Of a stretch of 64,000 nt of DNA, positions 41,003-50,052 are shown piece by piece. Where the stretch lies: the NCBI GenBank assembly GCA_000940995.1, contig CP005974.1, positions 2,976,001-3,040,000 of the forward strand, in the 5' to 3' direction. The notes beneath the pieces are model-generated. The model saw nothing but the letters and a program-made list of their open reading frames with translations. It made no database searches and was not told the origin of the DNA. Origin of the DNA: Photobacterium gaetbulicola Gung47. Its GTDB lineage: Bacteria > Pseudomonadota > Gammaproteobacteria > Enterobacterales > Vibrionaceae. Both the position numbers and the translations under genes were made by a program. Numbering within the stretch: position 1 is the stretch's first letter; each line of letters opens with the position of its first letter.

Positions 41003-43633
41003 TTACTGCTCAGAAGAGTCGTCTGCTTCGCTGTCGGCAGCTGGCGTTTCGCCCTCTGCTGGTGCTTCACCTTCGACCAGTTCCGCATCTTCGATAAGCT
41101 CGTCTTCTTCCGGCTCGTCGATACGCTGCAGACCAACAACCTGCTCGTCTTCTGCGGTACGGATCAGGGTGACACCCTGAGTGTTACGGCCGACACGGCT
41201 CACCTCAGCCACGCGGGTACGAACCAGCGTACCACCGTTGGTGATCATCATGAACTCGTCGCCGTCTTCGACCTGAACAGCACCAACTACGCTACCGTTA
41301 CGCTCAGAGACCTTGATAGAGACAACGCCCTGGGTCGCACGGCTCTTCGCTGGGTACTCTTCCAGCTCGGTACGCTTACCGTAGCCATTTTCGGTTACGG
41401 TTAGAACGTCGCCTTCGTTGTGCGGAACAATCAAGGAGACAACCTTGTCGCTTTCAGCCAGCTTGATACCGCGAACACCCGCCGCCGTACGGCCCATGCC
41501 ACGCACCTGCTCTTCAGAGAAGCGAACAACCTTACCGGCTTTCGAGAACAGCATGATGTCATCGCTGCCTTCGGTGATATCCACACCGATCAGCGAGTCA
41601 CCGTCACGAAGGTTAACGGCGATGATACCTGCGCTACGAGGACGGCTGAAGTCAGTCAGCGGGGTCTTCTTAACGGTACCGTCAGCAGTCGCCATAAAGA
41701 TAAACTTGTCGGCTGCGTATTCCTTCACTGGTAGGATAGCGGTAATACGCTCACCTTCTTCCAGCGGCAGGATATTGACAATCGGCTTACCACGGGCGGT
41801 GCGGCTTGCCAGCGGCAGCTGGTACACCTTCAGCCAGTACATACGGCCGCGGCTTGAGAAGCATAGAATCGTGTCGTGGGTATTGGCCACCAGCAGACGC
41901 TCGATGAAGTCTTCATCCTTCATGCGCGTTGCCGCTTTACCTTTACCACCACGGCGCTGTGCTTCGTAGTCGCTCAGAACCTGGTACTTAACGTAACCTT
42001 CGTGAGAAAGGGTGACAACCACGTCTTCCTGGTTGATCAGATCTTCCAGATCGATGTCGTGGCTTGCTGCGGTGATTTCAGTACGGCGAACATCATTGAA
42101 CTGCTCTTTAACCAGTTCAAGTTCTTCGCGGATCACTTCCATCAAACGCTCAGAGCTTGCAAGGATGTGCATTAGCTCAGCGATTTCTTCCAGCAGCGTT
42201 TTGTATTCGCCAAGGATTTTCTCGTGCTCTAGACCAGTCAGCTTGTGTAGACGAAGGTCCAGAATCGCTTGTGCTTGCTGTTCGGTCAAGTAGTACTGAC
42301 CGTCGCGGATACCGTATTGCTCTTCCAGCCATTCTGGACGAGCGGCATCAGTGCCCGCACGCTCAAGCATCGCGGCAACGTTGCCAAGATCCCAACCGCG
42401 TGCAACCAGGCCAGCTTTCGCTTCTGCCGGGGTCGGCGCGTTTCTGATCAGCTCGATGATTTCATCGATGTTGGCCAGTGCCAGTGCCAAACCTTCAAGG
42501 ATATGGGCACGTTCACGGGCTTTGCGTAGTTCGTAGATAGTACGGCGAGTCACCACTTCACGTCGGTGGTTCACGAAGCACTTCAACATCTCTTTCAGGT
42601 TGAAGGTCTTCGGCTGGCCGTTGTCCAGTGCCACCATGTTGATACCGAATGTGGTCTGCAACTGGGTCTGTGCGTAAAGGTTGTTCAGCACTACCTCACC
42701 CACAGCATCACGCTTACACTCGATAACAATGCGCATACCATCTTTATCAGATTCGTCGCGCAGGGCACTGATCCCTTCTACCTTCTTGTCTTTCACCAGC
42801 TCGGCGATCTTTTCGATCAGTCGGGCTTTGTTGACCTGGTATGGGATTTCAGTAACAACAATGGTCTCTTTGCCATTCTTGTCAGCTTCAATTTCCGCTT
42901 TCGAACGCAGGTAGATCTTGCCGCGGCCAGTCTTGTAGGCATCAACGATACCCTTGCGGCCACTGATCATCGCGGCAGTCGGGAAATCGGGACCCGGGAT
43001 GTATTCCATCAGCTGATCAATGGTGATGTCTTCATCATTGATATAAGCCAAGCAACCATCGATCACTTCACCAAGGTTGTGAGGTGGAATATTCGTTGCC
43101 ATACCAACGGCGATACCCGATGAACCGTTAACCAGCAGGTTCGGGATCTTCGTCGGCAGTACCGCAGGGATCTGCTCGGTACCGTCATAGTTAGGAACGT
43201 AATCTACCGTCTCTTTGTCCAGATCAGCCAACAGTTCATGGGCGATCTTGGCCATACGTACTTCGGTATAACGCATTGCCGCGGCAGAGTCGCCGTCAAT
43301 CGAACCGAAGTTACCCTGACCATCTACCAGCATGTAACGAAGAGAGAAAGGTTGCGCCATACGTACGATGGTGTCGTAAACCGCGCTATCACCGTGCGGG
43401 TGATATTTACCGATTACGTCACCAACCACACGGGCAGATTTTTTGTATGCTTTATTCCAGTCATTGCCCAGTACGTTCATCGCGAACAAGACGCGACGGT
43501 GTACCGGCTTAAGGCCATCACGCACATCAGGAAGAGCACGACCCACGATAACTGACATCGCGTAGTCGAGATACGAGCCTTTCAGCTCTTCTTCAATGTT
43601 TACGGGCGTGATCTCTTTTGCAAGATCGCTCAT
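41003..43633 (-). CDS. gyrA: DNA gyrase subunit A
   Basis: GyrA is the breakage-reunion subunit that, with GyrB, introduces negative supercoils. The start at 43633 (MSDLAKEITPVNIEEEL) gives 876 aa (E. coli 875). The catalytic tyrosine lies in AAAMRYTEVRMAK. The quinolone-resistance region reads HPHGDSAVYDTIVRMAQ, with the susceptible-type Ser and Asp at E. coli positions 83 and 87. The GyrA box is QRRGGKG, starting the C-terminal beta-pinwheel; an acidic tail ends the protein. Confidence 0.98.
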   Translation of the reverse strand: MSDLAKEITPVNIEEELKGSYLDYAMSVIVGRALPDVRDGLKPVHRRVLFAMNVLGNDWNKAYKKSARVVGDVIGKYHPHGDSAVYDTIVRMAQPFSLRYMLVDGQGNFGSIDGDSAAAMRYTEVRMAKIAHELLADLDKETVDYVPNYDGTEQIPAVLPTKIPNLLVNGSSGIAVGMATNIPPHNLGEVIDGCLAYINDEDITIDQLMEYIPGPDFPTAAMISGRKGIVDAYKTGRGKIYLRSKAEIEADKNGKETIVVTEIPYQVNKARLIEKIAELVKDKKVEGISALRDESDKDGMRIVIECKRDAVGEVVLNNLYAQTQLQTTFGINMVALDNGQPKTFNLKEMLKCFVNHRREVVTRRTIYELRKARERAHILEGLALALANIDEIIELIRNAPTPAEAKAGLVARGWDLGNVAAMLERAGTDAARPEWLEEQYGIRDGQYYLTEQQAQAILDLRLHKLTGLEHEKILGEYKTLLEEIAELMHILASSERLMEVIREELELVKEQFNDVRRTEITAASHDIDLEDLINQEDVVVTLSHEGYVKYQVLSDYEAQRRGGKGKAATRMKDEDFIERLLVANTHDTILCFSSRGRMYWLKVYQLPLASRTARGKPIVNILPLEEGERITAILPVKEYAADKFIFMATADGTVKKTPLTDFSRPRSAGIIAVNLRDGDSLIGVDITEGSDDIMLFSKAGKVVRFSEEQVRGMGRTAAGVRGIKLAESDKVVSLIVPHNEGDVLTVTENGYGKRTELEEYPAKSRATQGVVSIKVSERNGSVVGAVQVEDGDEFMMITNGGTLVRTRVAEVSRVGRNTQGVTLIRTAEDEQVVGLQRIDEPEEDELIEDAELVEGEAPAEGETPAADSEADDSSEQ

Positions 43634-44016
43634 GGAGCCAATATCCCTCAGGTAATTTCTGTCGTATACGTATACCAAACGGCATAGTTAGCGCTAAAAC
43701 GGGCTGAGAGCCAGCCTAAGGCGATATCTATAACGTCTGGTACCATACGTGCAAGGTGCGAGAATATAGCATATTTCAGCCCAGATAGGCACACCTTTCA
43801 CCATTATGTTGTGAGTAATTTAGCGGATTGGAAAAAAATCGAAAGCACTTATCTTAGTATTACCGTTCTGACAGCCTGTTTTTTGCTCAAAGCCTGTTTT
43901 TTATTACTTTTCTCACTTTTTATGCCAACCACACCAAATTGCAACCAATTGTAAATTATTGACCAAGATCGGAAATGCACCACTTCTCTATGACCCTGAC
44001 CAAAAGCTGAACAAAA
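43634..44016. other. AT-rich intergenic region upstream of gyrA
   Basis: No coding signal is seen. It must hold the gyrA promoter on the minus strand. Two direct copies of AGCCTGTTTTTT (43873-43884, 43891-43902), 18 bp apart, are the only repeat noticed. Confidence 0.4.
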
Positions 44017-44031
44017 AACTGATCATTATCA
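44017..44031. promoter_or_regulatory. Fur-box-like site upstream of a small ORF
   Basis: AACTGATCATTATCA matches the 7-1-7 Fur pattern (TGATAAT-N-ATTATCA) at 10 of 14 positions, with the right half perfect. A TACAAT hexamer at 44054-44059 may be the -10 of the small gene at 44124, which would put the site near its -35. Motif evidence only. Confidence 0.35.
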
Positions 44032-44123
44032 ATTTTGCTTCTATGCATTTAGGTACAATTAACCCGCAAGAACAAAATCTAAGATTTCAAAAATCACGAA
44101 TTAGCAGTTAAGCGAGGTCAATT

Positions 44124-44270
44124 ATGTTAGGCAGAGTAATCACCACATTAGGCATGTGTATCATCGGCGGCAAATATCTTCTTATGCTCATCATCGCAGG
44201 TATTGCAATGGCTACAGGCGGTGCACAGCCTGATATGATGCAGCTAGCCATGATAGAACCAGCTGAGTAA
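44124..44270 (+). CDS. Predicted small membrane protein (48 aa), unknown function
   Basis: This short open frame between gyrA and ubiG has GAGG 6 nt before its ATG and a terminator-like hairpin after it. The protein starts MLGRVITTLGMCIIGGKYLL and continues with the hydrophobic stretch MLIIAGIAMATGG, so one membrane helix of about 20-25 residues is likely, followed by a short polar tail ending EPAE. I do not recognise the family. Gene-like spacing, a ribosome-binding site, a possible promoter and a terminator support it. Confidence 0.6.
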   Translation: MLGRVITTLGMCIIGGKYLLMLIIAGIAMATGGAQPDMMQLAMIEPAE

Positions 44271-44296
44271 TCCTTATGCAAACACGGAACGTTTAC

Positions 44297-44350
44297 CAGG
44301 CTTAGAAGCGAAATGCGAAGTTAGCGCAAACAGCTCCTAAGCCTGAATTG
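44297..44350 (+). terminator. Hairpin terminator candidate after the 48-aa gene
   Basis: A perfect 9-bp stem CAGGCTTAG/CTAAGCCTG encloses a 31-nt loop and is followed by AATTGTTTT. Confidence 0.6.
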
Positions 44351-44598
44351 TTTTAGGGACAGCAAAAGTTTTTTACTTCCCCCTTTTCAGCGCTGTTCTT
44401 CCTTCACCGCCCGGCTACCGCATTCTCTATTCTGTCGCTCTACTTTCTCCGGAGCGGCAGCGGCACATTAAGCCTGCCCTCCTCCACCCATTTTCAACAA
44501 CACCACCATAACAAGACAATAAATTATTGCTAATACCTGCACCTTATAGAGGCTTAGGGTTATAATGCCGCTATCAGAAAGGAATATGGCAAAGATAC

Positions 44599-45306
44599 AT
44601 GACCAAGCAGTTGAATGTAGACCCAGCTGAAATCAGCAAATTCGAAGAAATGGCATCCCGTTGGTGGGATTTGGAAGGCGAATTCAAGCCGCTGCACCAG
44701 ATCAACCCACTGCGTCTCAACTATGTGCTAGATAAAGCCGAAGGCCTGTTTGGCAAAAAAGTATTGGATGTCGGTTGCGGCGGTGGCATTTTGGCCGAGA
44801 GCATGGCGGTCGAAGGTGCCGAGGTTACCGGCCTTGATATGGGCAAGGAGCCATTGACCGTGGCCCGCCTGCATGCACTCGAAACCGGCACCAAACTCGA
44901 GTATGTCCAGCGCACAGCCGAAGAGCACGCCGAGCTGCACCCTGAGACCTATGATGTCGTGACCTGCATGGAGATGCTCGAGCACGTACCCGATCCGGCT
45001 TCGGTGATAGCCTCCTGCGCCAAAATGGTCAAGCCTGGCGGCCATGTTTTCTTCTCGACCCTCAACCGCAACTTTAAATCATACCTGTTTGCCATTGTCG
45101 GTGCCGAGCAATTACTCAAGCTGGTTCCCAAAGGAACGCACGATCACGAGAAATTTATCCGACCGTCTGAGCTGCTGGATATGATCGATGCCACCCCGCT
45201 ACAAGACCGCCATATTACCGGTCTGCACTACAACCCGCTCACCGACCGTTACTGGCTCGGCAACAATGTCGACGTCAACTATATCGTCCATACCATCAAG
45301 CTGTAG
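44599..45306 (+). CDS. ubiG: UbiG 3-demethylubiquinone-9 3-O-methyltransferase
   Basis: UbiG performs both O-methylations of ubiquinone synthesis with S-adenosylmethionine. The 235-residue protein has the SAM motif VLDVGCGGGILAESMA, GLDMGKEPL, TCMEMLEHVPDP and HDHEKFIRPSEL. Next on the same strand is a HAD phosphatase gene. E. coli UbiG is 240 aa. Confidence 0.97.
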   Translation: MTKQLNVDPAEISKFEEMASRWWDLEGEFKPLHQINPLRLNYVLDKAEGLFGKKVLDVGCGGGILAESMAVEGAEVTGLDMGKEPLTVARLHALETGTKLEYVQRTAEEHAELHPETYDVVTCMEMLEHVPDPASVIASCAKMVKPGGHVFFSTLNRNFKSYLFAIVGAEQLLKLVPKGTHDHEKFIRPSELLDMIDATPLQDRHITGLHYNPLTDRYWLGNNVDVNYIVHTIKL

Positions 45307-45328
45307 CCATAGGTGATAGCCAATGCCC

Positions 45329-45356
45329 CTCGCTAGGGTATCTCGACCCTAGCGAG
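45329..45356 (+). other. Perfect 11-bp hairpin after ubiG
   Basis: CTCGCTAGGGT and ACCCTAGCGAG enclose a 6-nt loop. No U tract follows, so it may be a Rho-dependent 3' end or an mRNA stabiliser. Confidence 0.5.
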
Positions 45357-45541
45357 CTTGATGCTATTCCTGCGCCCTCCTTCCCATAGCCTCCCGCCAG
45401 TTTACCGTTGATAGCGCCGCATGCCTGGCATGGGATAATTATGACAATTAGCTGCTGGGATCGCTTTTTCGCCGGTCGCCATGTATATACTCATGGTAGA
45501 TACATTAAAGCCCGCTGTTTTTGATACAAGGACATGTAGCT

Positions 45542-46204
45542 ATGACAACCAAGAAAAAAGCGATTTTGTTCGACCTCGACGGCACCTTGCTTGATACCGC
45601 CCCGGATATGGCCGATGCCGCCAACCGGGTTCTCGCCGACTACAACCGGCCTCCGCTGTCAGAACAACAAATCCAAGCCAATACCAGCATGGGGGCCAAG
45701 GGGTTGCTGACCGCAGGGTTTGGAACGATTCCCGAGCACCTCGATTTTATGGCGCTCAGAGCGGAGTTCTTACGCTATTACCAAGAAAAAATCTGCGTCA
45801 ACACCTCGCTCTACCATGGGGTAGCAGCCTTGCTGGAGCAACTGGAGGCGCGAGACGTTGCCTGGGGTATTATGACCAACAAGCCCGGTTTCCTGACCGA
45901 TATGCTGCTGCCTTTCTTCCCTCCCTTGCTTCGTGCCCAAACTATTGTCTGCGGTGATACCCTCGCCGTCGCAAAGCCTCATCCTGAGCCGCTGCTCCAC
46001 GCCAGCAAACTGTTGGGGATCGATCACCGAGACTGTATTTATATCGGTGACATCGAAAAAGACATGATCGCCGCCAAAGCCGCCAATATGACCGGTTATG
46101 TTGCCGGGTGGGGCTACATAGGCGACGAACACTCGCCATCAGACTGGCACGCCCGCGGTATATTGAATCACCCGAGTGATATCATCACCGTTATCTGCGA
46201 CTGA
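45542..46204 (+). CDS. gph: HAD-family phosphatase (phosphoglycolate phosphatase / MupP-like)
   Basis: This haloacid-dehalogenase phosphatase has the nucleophile motif LFDLDGTLLDTAPD, motif II MTNKPG, lysine motif KPHPEPLL and acidic motif YIGDIEKDM. From the ATG at 45542 it has 220 aa. The family includes Gph (2-phosphoglycolate) and MupP (N-acetylmuramic acid 6-phosphate). MupP genes in pseudomonads lie next to ubiG, as here, so the symbol gph is provisional. A strong terminator follows. Confidence 0.8.
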   Translation: MTTKKKAILFDLDGTLLDTAPDMADAANRVLADYNRPPLSEQQIQANTSMGAKGLLTAGFGTIPEHLDFMALRAEFLRYYQEKICVNTSLYHGVAALLEQLEARDVAWGIMTNKPGFLTDMLLPFFPPLLRAQTIVCGDTLAVAKPHPEPLLHASKLLGIDHRDCIYIGDIEKDMIAAKAANMTGYVAGWGYIGDEHSPSDWHARGILNHPSDIITVICD

Positions 46205-46262
46205 AACGTGCTACTAACTAACCAAGAAATAACCAAAAAATATGAAGTTTGTCAGCACGTCC

Positions 46263-46306
46263 AACGCCTGCAAAAAATCAAGGATTTTTTTTTTGCAGGC
46301 GTTTTT
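46263..46306 (+). terminator. Rho-independent terminator after gph
   Basis: A long hairpin: AACGCCTGC plus a run of A pairs with a run of T plus GCAGGCGTT, followed by TTTG. Confidence 0.88.
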
Positions 46307-46399
46307 GTTGGCCTTAAAAAATTTTGATTTTTGCTATGATATTGTCATACCTGCGCAAATCAGTTAGTAGGCACCAACTTAATTTTATGAATCCCCATG

Positions 46400-46408
46400 T
46401 TATCCACA
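46400..46408 (+). promoter_or_regulatory. DnaA box upstream of nrdA
   Basis: TTATCCACA, a perfect consensus DnaA box, about 195 bp before nrdA. DnaA control of nrdAB is known in E. coli. Confidence 0.6.
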
Positions 46409-46445
46409 GCCGGTTAAAAATTACCGTCTTGCATTACCCTGCCCT

Positions 46446-46493
46446 CACCACTATCTTGTAACACTACAAGCTCAACACCCCAATATGTAGTGT
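46446..46493. promoter_or_regulatory. Pair of NrdR-box-like sites upstream of nrdA
   Basis: Compared with the NrdR pattern ACACWATATATWGTGT, CCCCAATATGTAGTGT (46478-46493) matches 13 of 16. A weaker partner, CACCACTATCTTGTAA (46446-46461), matches about 10 of 16 and starts exactly 32 bp earlier, the usual three-helical-turn spacing of NrdR boxes. Confidence 0.6.
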
Positions 46494-46517
46494 TTTAATC
46501 AGCAATCAGAAACCTAA

Positions 46518-46535
46518 CAAAGATCACAATCTTTG
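46518..46535 (+). promoter_or_regulatory. Short inverted repeat in the nrdA leader
   Basis: CAAAGAT and ATCTTTG form perfect 7-bp arms around CACA, about 70 bp before the nrdA ATG. It could be a leader hairpin or an operator. Confidence 0.35.
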
Positions 46536-46602
46536 CTAACCTTATTGCTAAAACTTACAAAAAAGCACTGCTACTGATGGAAATCTGGGAAAACGACCAA
46601 AA

Positions 46603-48870
46603 ATGAATCAACAGCTCACTGTTACCAAGCGTGATGGACGCAAAGAAAGTATCGATCTAGACAAAATCCACCGAGTCATCACTTGGGCCGCCGAAGGCCT
46701 AGAAAACGTCTCGGTGTCTCAGGTCGAACTCAAATCTCACATTCAGTTCTATGAAGGGATCAAAACTGAAGATATCCACGAAACCATCATTAAAGCAGCA
46801 GCTGATCTGATCTCTGAAGAAACGCCGGACTACCAGTATCTGGCAGCCCGTCTGGCTATCTTCCACCTGCGCAAAAAAGCCTACGGCCAGTTCGAACCAC
46901 CAAAGCTGTATGACCACGTCACCAAGCTTGTTGAAAAAGGCAAGTACGACAAGCATTTGTTGGAAGACTACAGCAAAGAAGAATTTGATCTGATGGATAA
47001 CTACATCGATCACTGGCGTGATATGAACTTCTCTTACGCTGCCGTTAAGCAGTTGGAAGGTAAGTACCTGGTTCAGAACCGTGTAAGCGGTGAAATCTTC
47101 GAAAGTGCCCAGTTCCTGTACATGATGATCGCCGCTTGCCTGTTCGGCAAATACCCGCGCGACACCCGTATGGACTACATCAAGCGCTTCTACGATGCCG
47201 TCTCCCAGTTCAAGGTGTCACTCCCGACACCGATTATGTCGGGTGTTCGTACCCCAACTCGCCAGTTCAGCTCATGTGTTCTGATCGAGTGTGACGACAG
47301 CCTGGATTCGATCAACGCAACATCAAGCGCTATCGTGCGTTACGTGTCTCAGCGTGCCGGTATCGGCATCAACGCTGGCCGTATCCGAGCCCTGGGCTCA
47401 GAGATCCGAGGTGGTGAAGCTTTCCACACCGGTTGTATCCCGTTCTACAAGTACTTCCAGACTGCGGTTAAGTGCTGTTCTCAAGGTGGCGTACGTGGCG
47501 GTGCCGCCACGTTGTTCTACCCAATGTGGCACGGCGAAGTGGAGTCCCTGCTAGTACTGAAGAACAACCGTGGTGTTGAAGAAAACCGTGTCCGTCACAT
47601 GGACTACGGCGTACAGATCAACAAACTGATGTACACCCGCCTGATCAAGGGCGAAAACATCAGCCTGTTCTCTCCATCTGACGTTCCGGGCCTATACGAT
47701 GCCTTCTTCGCAGACCAAGACGAATTCGAGCGCCTGTACGTGAAATACGAGCAGGACAGCAGCATCAAGCGCAAGAGCATCAAGGCGATCGAGCTGTTCT
47801 CGCTACTGATGCAAGAGCGTGCTTCAACCGGCCGTATCTACGTACAGAACGTCGACCACTGTAATACTCACAGCCCGTTCGACCCAAGCGTGGCACCAAT
47901 CCGCCAGTCTAACCTGTGTCTGGAAATTGCACTACCGACCAAGCCACTGAACAACGTGGAAGACGAAAACGGTGAAATTGCCCTGTGTACGCTATCTGCG
48001 TTCAACCTTGGCGCAATCGACTCACTGGACGACCTTGAAGAGTTGGCTGATTTGACCGTACGTGCGCTGGATGCACTGCTTGACTATCAGGATTACCCAC
48101 TGCCTGCAGCTTACCGTTCAACGATGAACCGCCGTACTCTGGGTGTAGGCGTGATCAACTTCGCTTACTACCTGGCGAAGAACGGTGTTCGCTACTCTGA
48201 CGGCAGCGCAAACAACCTGACCCACGAAGCGTTCGAAGCGATCCAGTACTACCTATTGAAAGCGTCTTTGGGGCTAGCGAAAGAGCAAGGTGCATGTCCG
48301 GCATTCAACGAGACTACCTACGCTCAGGGTATTCTGCCTATCGATACCTACAAGAAAGATATTGATAAAGTATGCACTGCCGAGCTACGTTACGACTGGG
48401 AAACGCTGCGTGAGGAGATCAAGACCCACGGCCTGCGAAACTCAACGCTGTCTGCACTGATGCCATCAGAGACATCTTCGCAGATCTCGAATGCCACCAA
48501 CGGCATCGAACCACCACGTGGTTACGTATCGGTGAAAGCATCGAAAGACGGTATCCTAAAGCAAGTTGTGCCTGAGTACAGCAAGTACAAGGACAACTAC
48601 GAGCTGCTATGGAATATCGGCAGCAACGACGGTTACCTGCAGCTGGTTGGTATCATGCAGAAATTCATCGACCAGGCGATTTCGGCAAACACCAACTACG
48701 ACCCGAGCCAGCAGCCAGGCGGAAAAGTGCCGATGAAACTGTTGCTAAAAGACCTGCTAACAGCGTATAAACTCGGCGTGAAAACCTTGTACTACCACAA
48801 CACCCGTGACGGCGCTTCTGATAGCCAGGGCGATGTGGGCGCAGACGACTGCACAAGCTGCAAGATTTAA
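46603..48870 (+). CDS. nrdA: Class Ia ribonucleoside-diphosphate reductase alpha subunit
   Basis: NrdA reduces NDPs to dNDPs using a thiyl radical. The 755-residue protein has an N-terminal ATP-cone (VTKRDGRKESIDLDKIHRVI), active-site cysteines in FSSCVLIECDD and GEIALCTLSAF, the radical-site segment SNLCLEIALPTKPL, and the C-terminal redox pair in DDCTSCKI. It leads the nrdA-nrdB-fdx operon. NrdR-type and DnaA sites precede it. Confidence 0.98.
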   Translation: MNQQLTVTKRDGRKESIDLDKIHRVITWAAEGLENVSVSQVELKSHIQFYEGIKTEDIHETIIKAAADLISEETPDYQYLAARLAIFHLRKKAYGQFEPPKLYDHVTKLVEKGKYDKHLLEDYSKEEFDLMDNYIDHWRDMNFSYAAVKQLEGKYLVQNRVSGEIFESAQFLYMMIAACLFGKYPRDTRMDYIKRFYDAVSQFKVSLPTPIMSGVRTPTRQFSSCVLIECDDSLDSINATSSAIVRYVSQRAGIGINAGRIRALGSEIRGGEAFHTGCIPFYKYFQTAVKCCSQGGVRGGAATLFYPMWHGEVESLLVLKNNRGVEENRVRHMDYGVQINKLMYTRLIKGENISLFSPSDVPGLYDAFFADQDEFERLYVKYEQDSSIKRKSIKAIELFSLLMQERASTGRIYVQNVDHCNTHSPFDPSVAPIRQSNLCLEIALPTKPLNNVEDENGEIALCTLSAFNLGAIDSLDDLEELADLTVRALDALLDYQDYPLPAAYRSTMNRRTLGVGVINFAYYLAKNGVRYSDGSANNLTHEAFEAIQYYLLKASLGLAKEQGACPAFNETTYAQGILPIDTYKKDIDKVCTAELRYDWETLREEIKTHGLRNSTLSALMPSETSSQISNATNGIEPPRGYVSVKASKDGILKQVVPEYSKYKDNYELLWNIGSNDGYLQLVGIMQKFIDQAISANTNYDPSQQPGGKVPMKLLLKDLLTAYKLGVKTLYYHNTRDGASDSQGDVGADDCTSCKI

Positions 48871-48884
48871 TGATTTGAAACGGT

Positions 48885-48900
48885 GGGAGCTTCGGCTCCC
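48885..48900 (+). other. UUCG-tetraloop hairpin between nrdA and nrdB
   Basis: GGGAGC-TTCG-GCTCCC is a C(UUCG)G tetraloop on a 6-bp stem, 15 nt after the nrdA stop. There is no U tract. It probably protects or separates the nrdA and nrdB parts of the message. Confidence 0.65.
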
Positions 48901-48918
48901 ATTGATGTTGAGGATAAG

Positions 48919-50052
48919 ATGGCATACAGCACTTTCTGTCAAACCAATAACGACCAACTAAAAGAGCCAATGTTCTTTGGCCAGCCTGTCAACGTTGCGC
49001 GTTACGACCAACAAAAATTTGAGATTTTCGAAAAGCTGATCGAAAAACAGCTTTCCTTCTTCTGGCGTCCAGAAGAAGTGGATGTGTCCGGCGACCGTAT
49101 CGATTACAACAACCTGCCGGACCACGAGCGCCACATTTTTATCAGCAACCTGAAGTACCAGACGTTACTGGATTCAATCCAGGGCCGTAGCCCGAACGTC
49201 GCGCTGCTGCCGATTGTCTCTATCCCTGAGTTGGAAACCTGGATTGAGACCTGGTCTTTCTCCGAGACGATCCACTCGCGCTCATACACCCATATCATCC
49301 GTAATATCGTTAACGATCCGGCGGTTGTATTCGACGATATCGTCGGTAATGAGCATATCATCAAGCGTGCTGGCGATATTTCCAAGTACTACGATGCTCT
49401 GATCGCCGCAACCAACGATTACCACCGCTTGGGTGAAGGTAGCCACACCATCAATGGCGAAACCATCACGGTCAACCTGCGAGACATCAAGAGAAAACTC
49501 TACCTTTGCATGATGTCGGTGAATGCGCTGGAAGCGATCCGCTTCTATGTTAGCTTCGCCTGTTCGTTCGCGTTCGCCGAGCGTGAATTGATGGAAGGTA
49601 ACGCGAAAATCATCAAGCTGATCGCCCGTGACGAAGCGCTTCACCTAACCGGTACCCAGCATATCCTGAACCTGCTGCGCACCGGCCAGGACGATCCTGA
49701 AATGGCGGAAATTGCCCAGGAGTGCAAGGAGGAGTGTTTTGCCATCTTCCGCGATGCTGCCGAGCAGGAAAAAGAGTGGGCTGAGTACCTGTTCAAAGAC
49801 GGTTCGATGATCGGCCTGAACAAAGACATCCTGTGCCAGTATGTTGAGTACATTACCAACTTGCGTATGGCTGCTGTTGGCCTAGAGCACGCCTACCCTG
49901 GTGCGACACAGAACCCGATCCCTTGGATCAACTCTTGGCTGTCATCTGACAACGTCCAGGTTGCCCCTCAGGAAGCCGAGATCAGTTCTTACCTGGTTGG
50001 CCAGATCGACAATGATGTCAGCGCCGATGACCTAGGTGACTTCGAGCTATGA
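48919..50052 (+). CDS. nrdB: Class Ia ribonucleoside-diphosphate reductase beta subunit
   Basis: NrdB houses the diiron-tyrosyl radical cofactor. The ATG at 48919 after GAGGA gives 377 aa starting MAYSTFCQTNNDQLKEPMFF (E. coli 376). The radical tyrosine lies in SETIHSRSYTHIIRN. Iron ligands are visible in WRPEEVD, ARDEALHLTGTQHIL and ECKEECF. The C-terminal tail ends DLGDFEL, for docking to NrdA. It overlaps the ferredoxin start by 4 nt. Confidence 0.98.
   Translation: MAYSTFCQTNNDQLKEPMFFGQPVNVARYDQQKFEIFEKLIEKQLSFFWRPEEVDVSGDRIDYNNLPDHERHIFISNLKYQTLLDSIQGRSPNVALLPIVSIPELETWIETWSFSETIHSRSYTHIIRNIVNDPAVVFDDIVGNEHIIKRAGDISKYYDALIAATNDYHRLGEGSHTINGETITVNLRDIKRKLYLCMMSVNALEAIRFYVSFACSFAFAERELMEGNAKIIKLIARDEALHLTGTQHILNLLRTGQDDPEMAEIAQECKEECFAIFRDAAEQEKEWAEYLFKDGSMIGLNKDILCQYVEYITNLRMAAVGLEHAYPGATQNPIPWINSWLSSDNVQVAPQEAEISSYLVGQIDNDVSADDLGDFEL

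Noticed and set aside
41003..43633. Possible quinolone-resistance substitutions in gyrA
   Set aside because: The key Ser and Asp in GDSAVYD are the susceptible-type residues.
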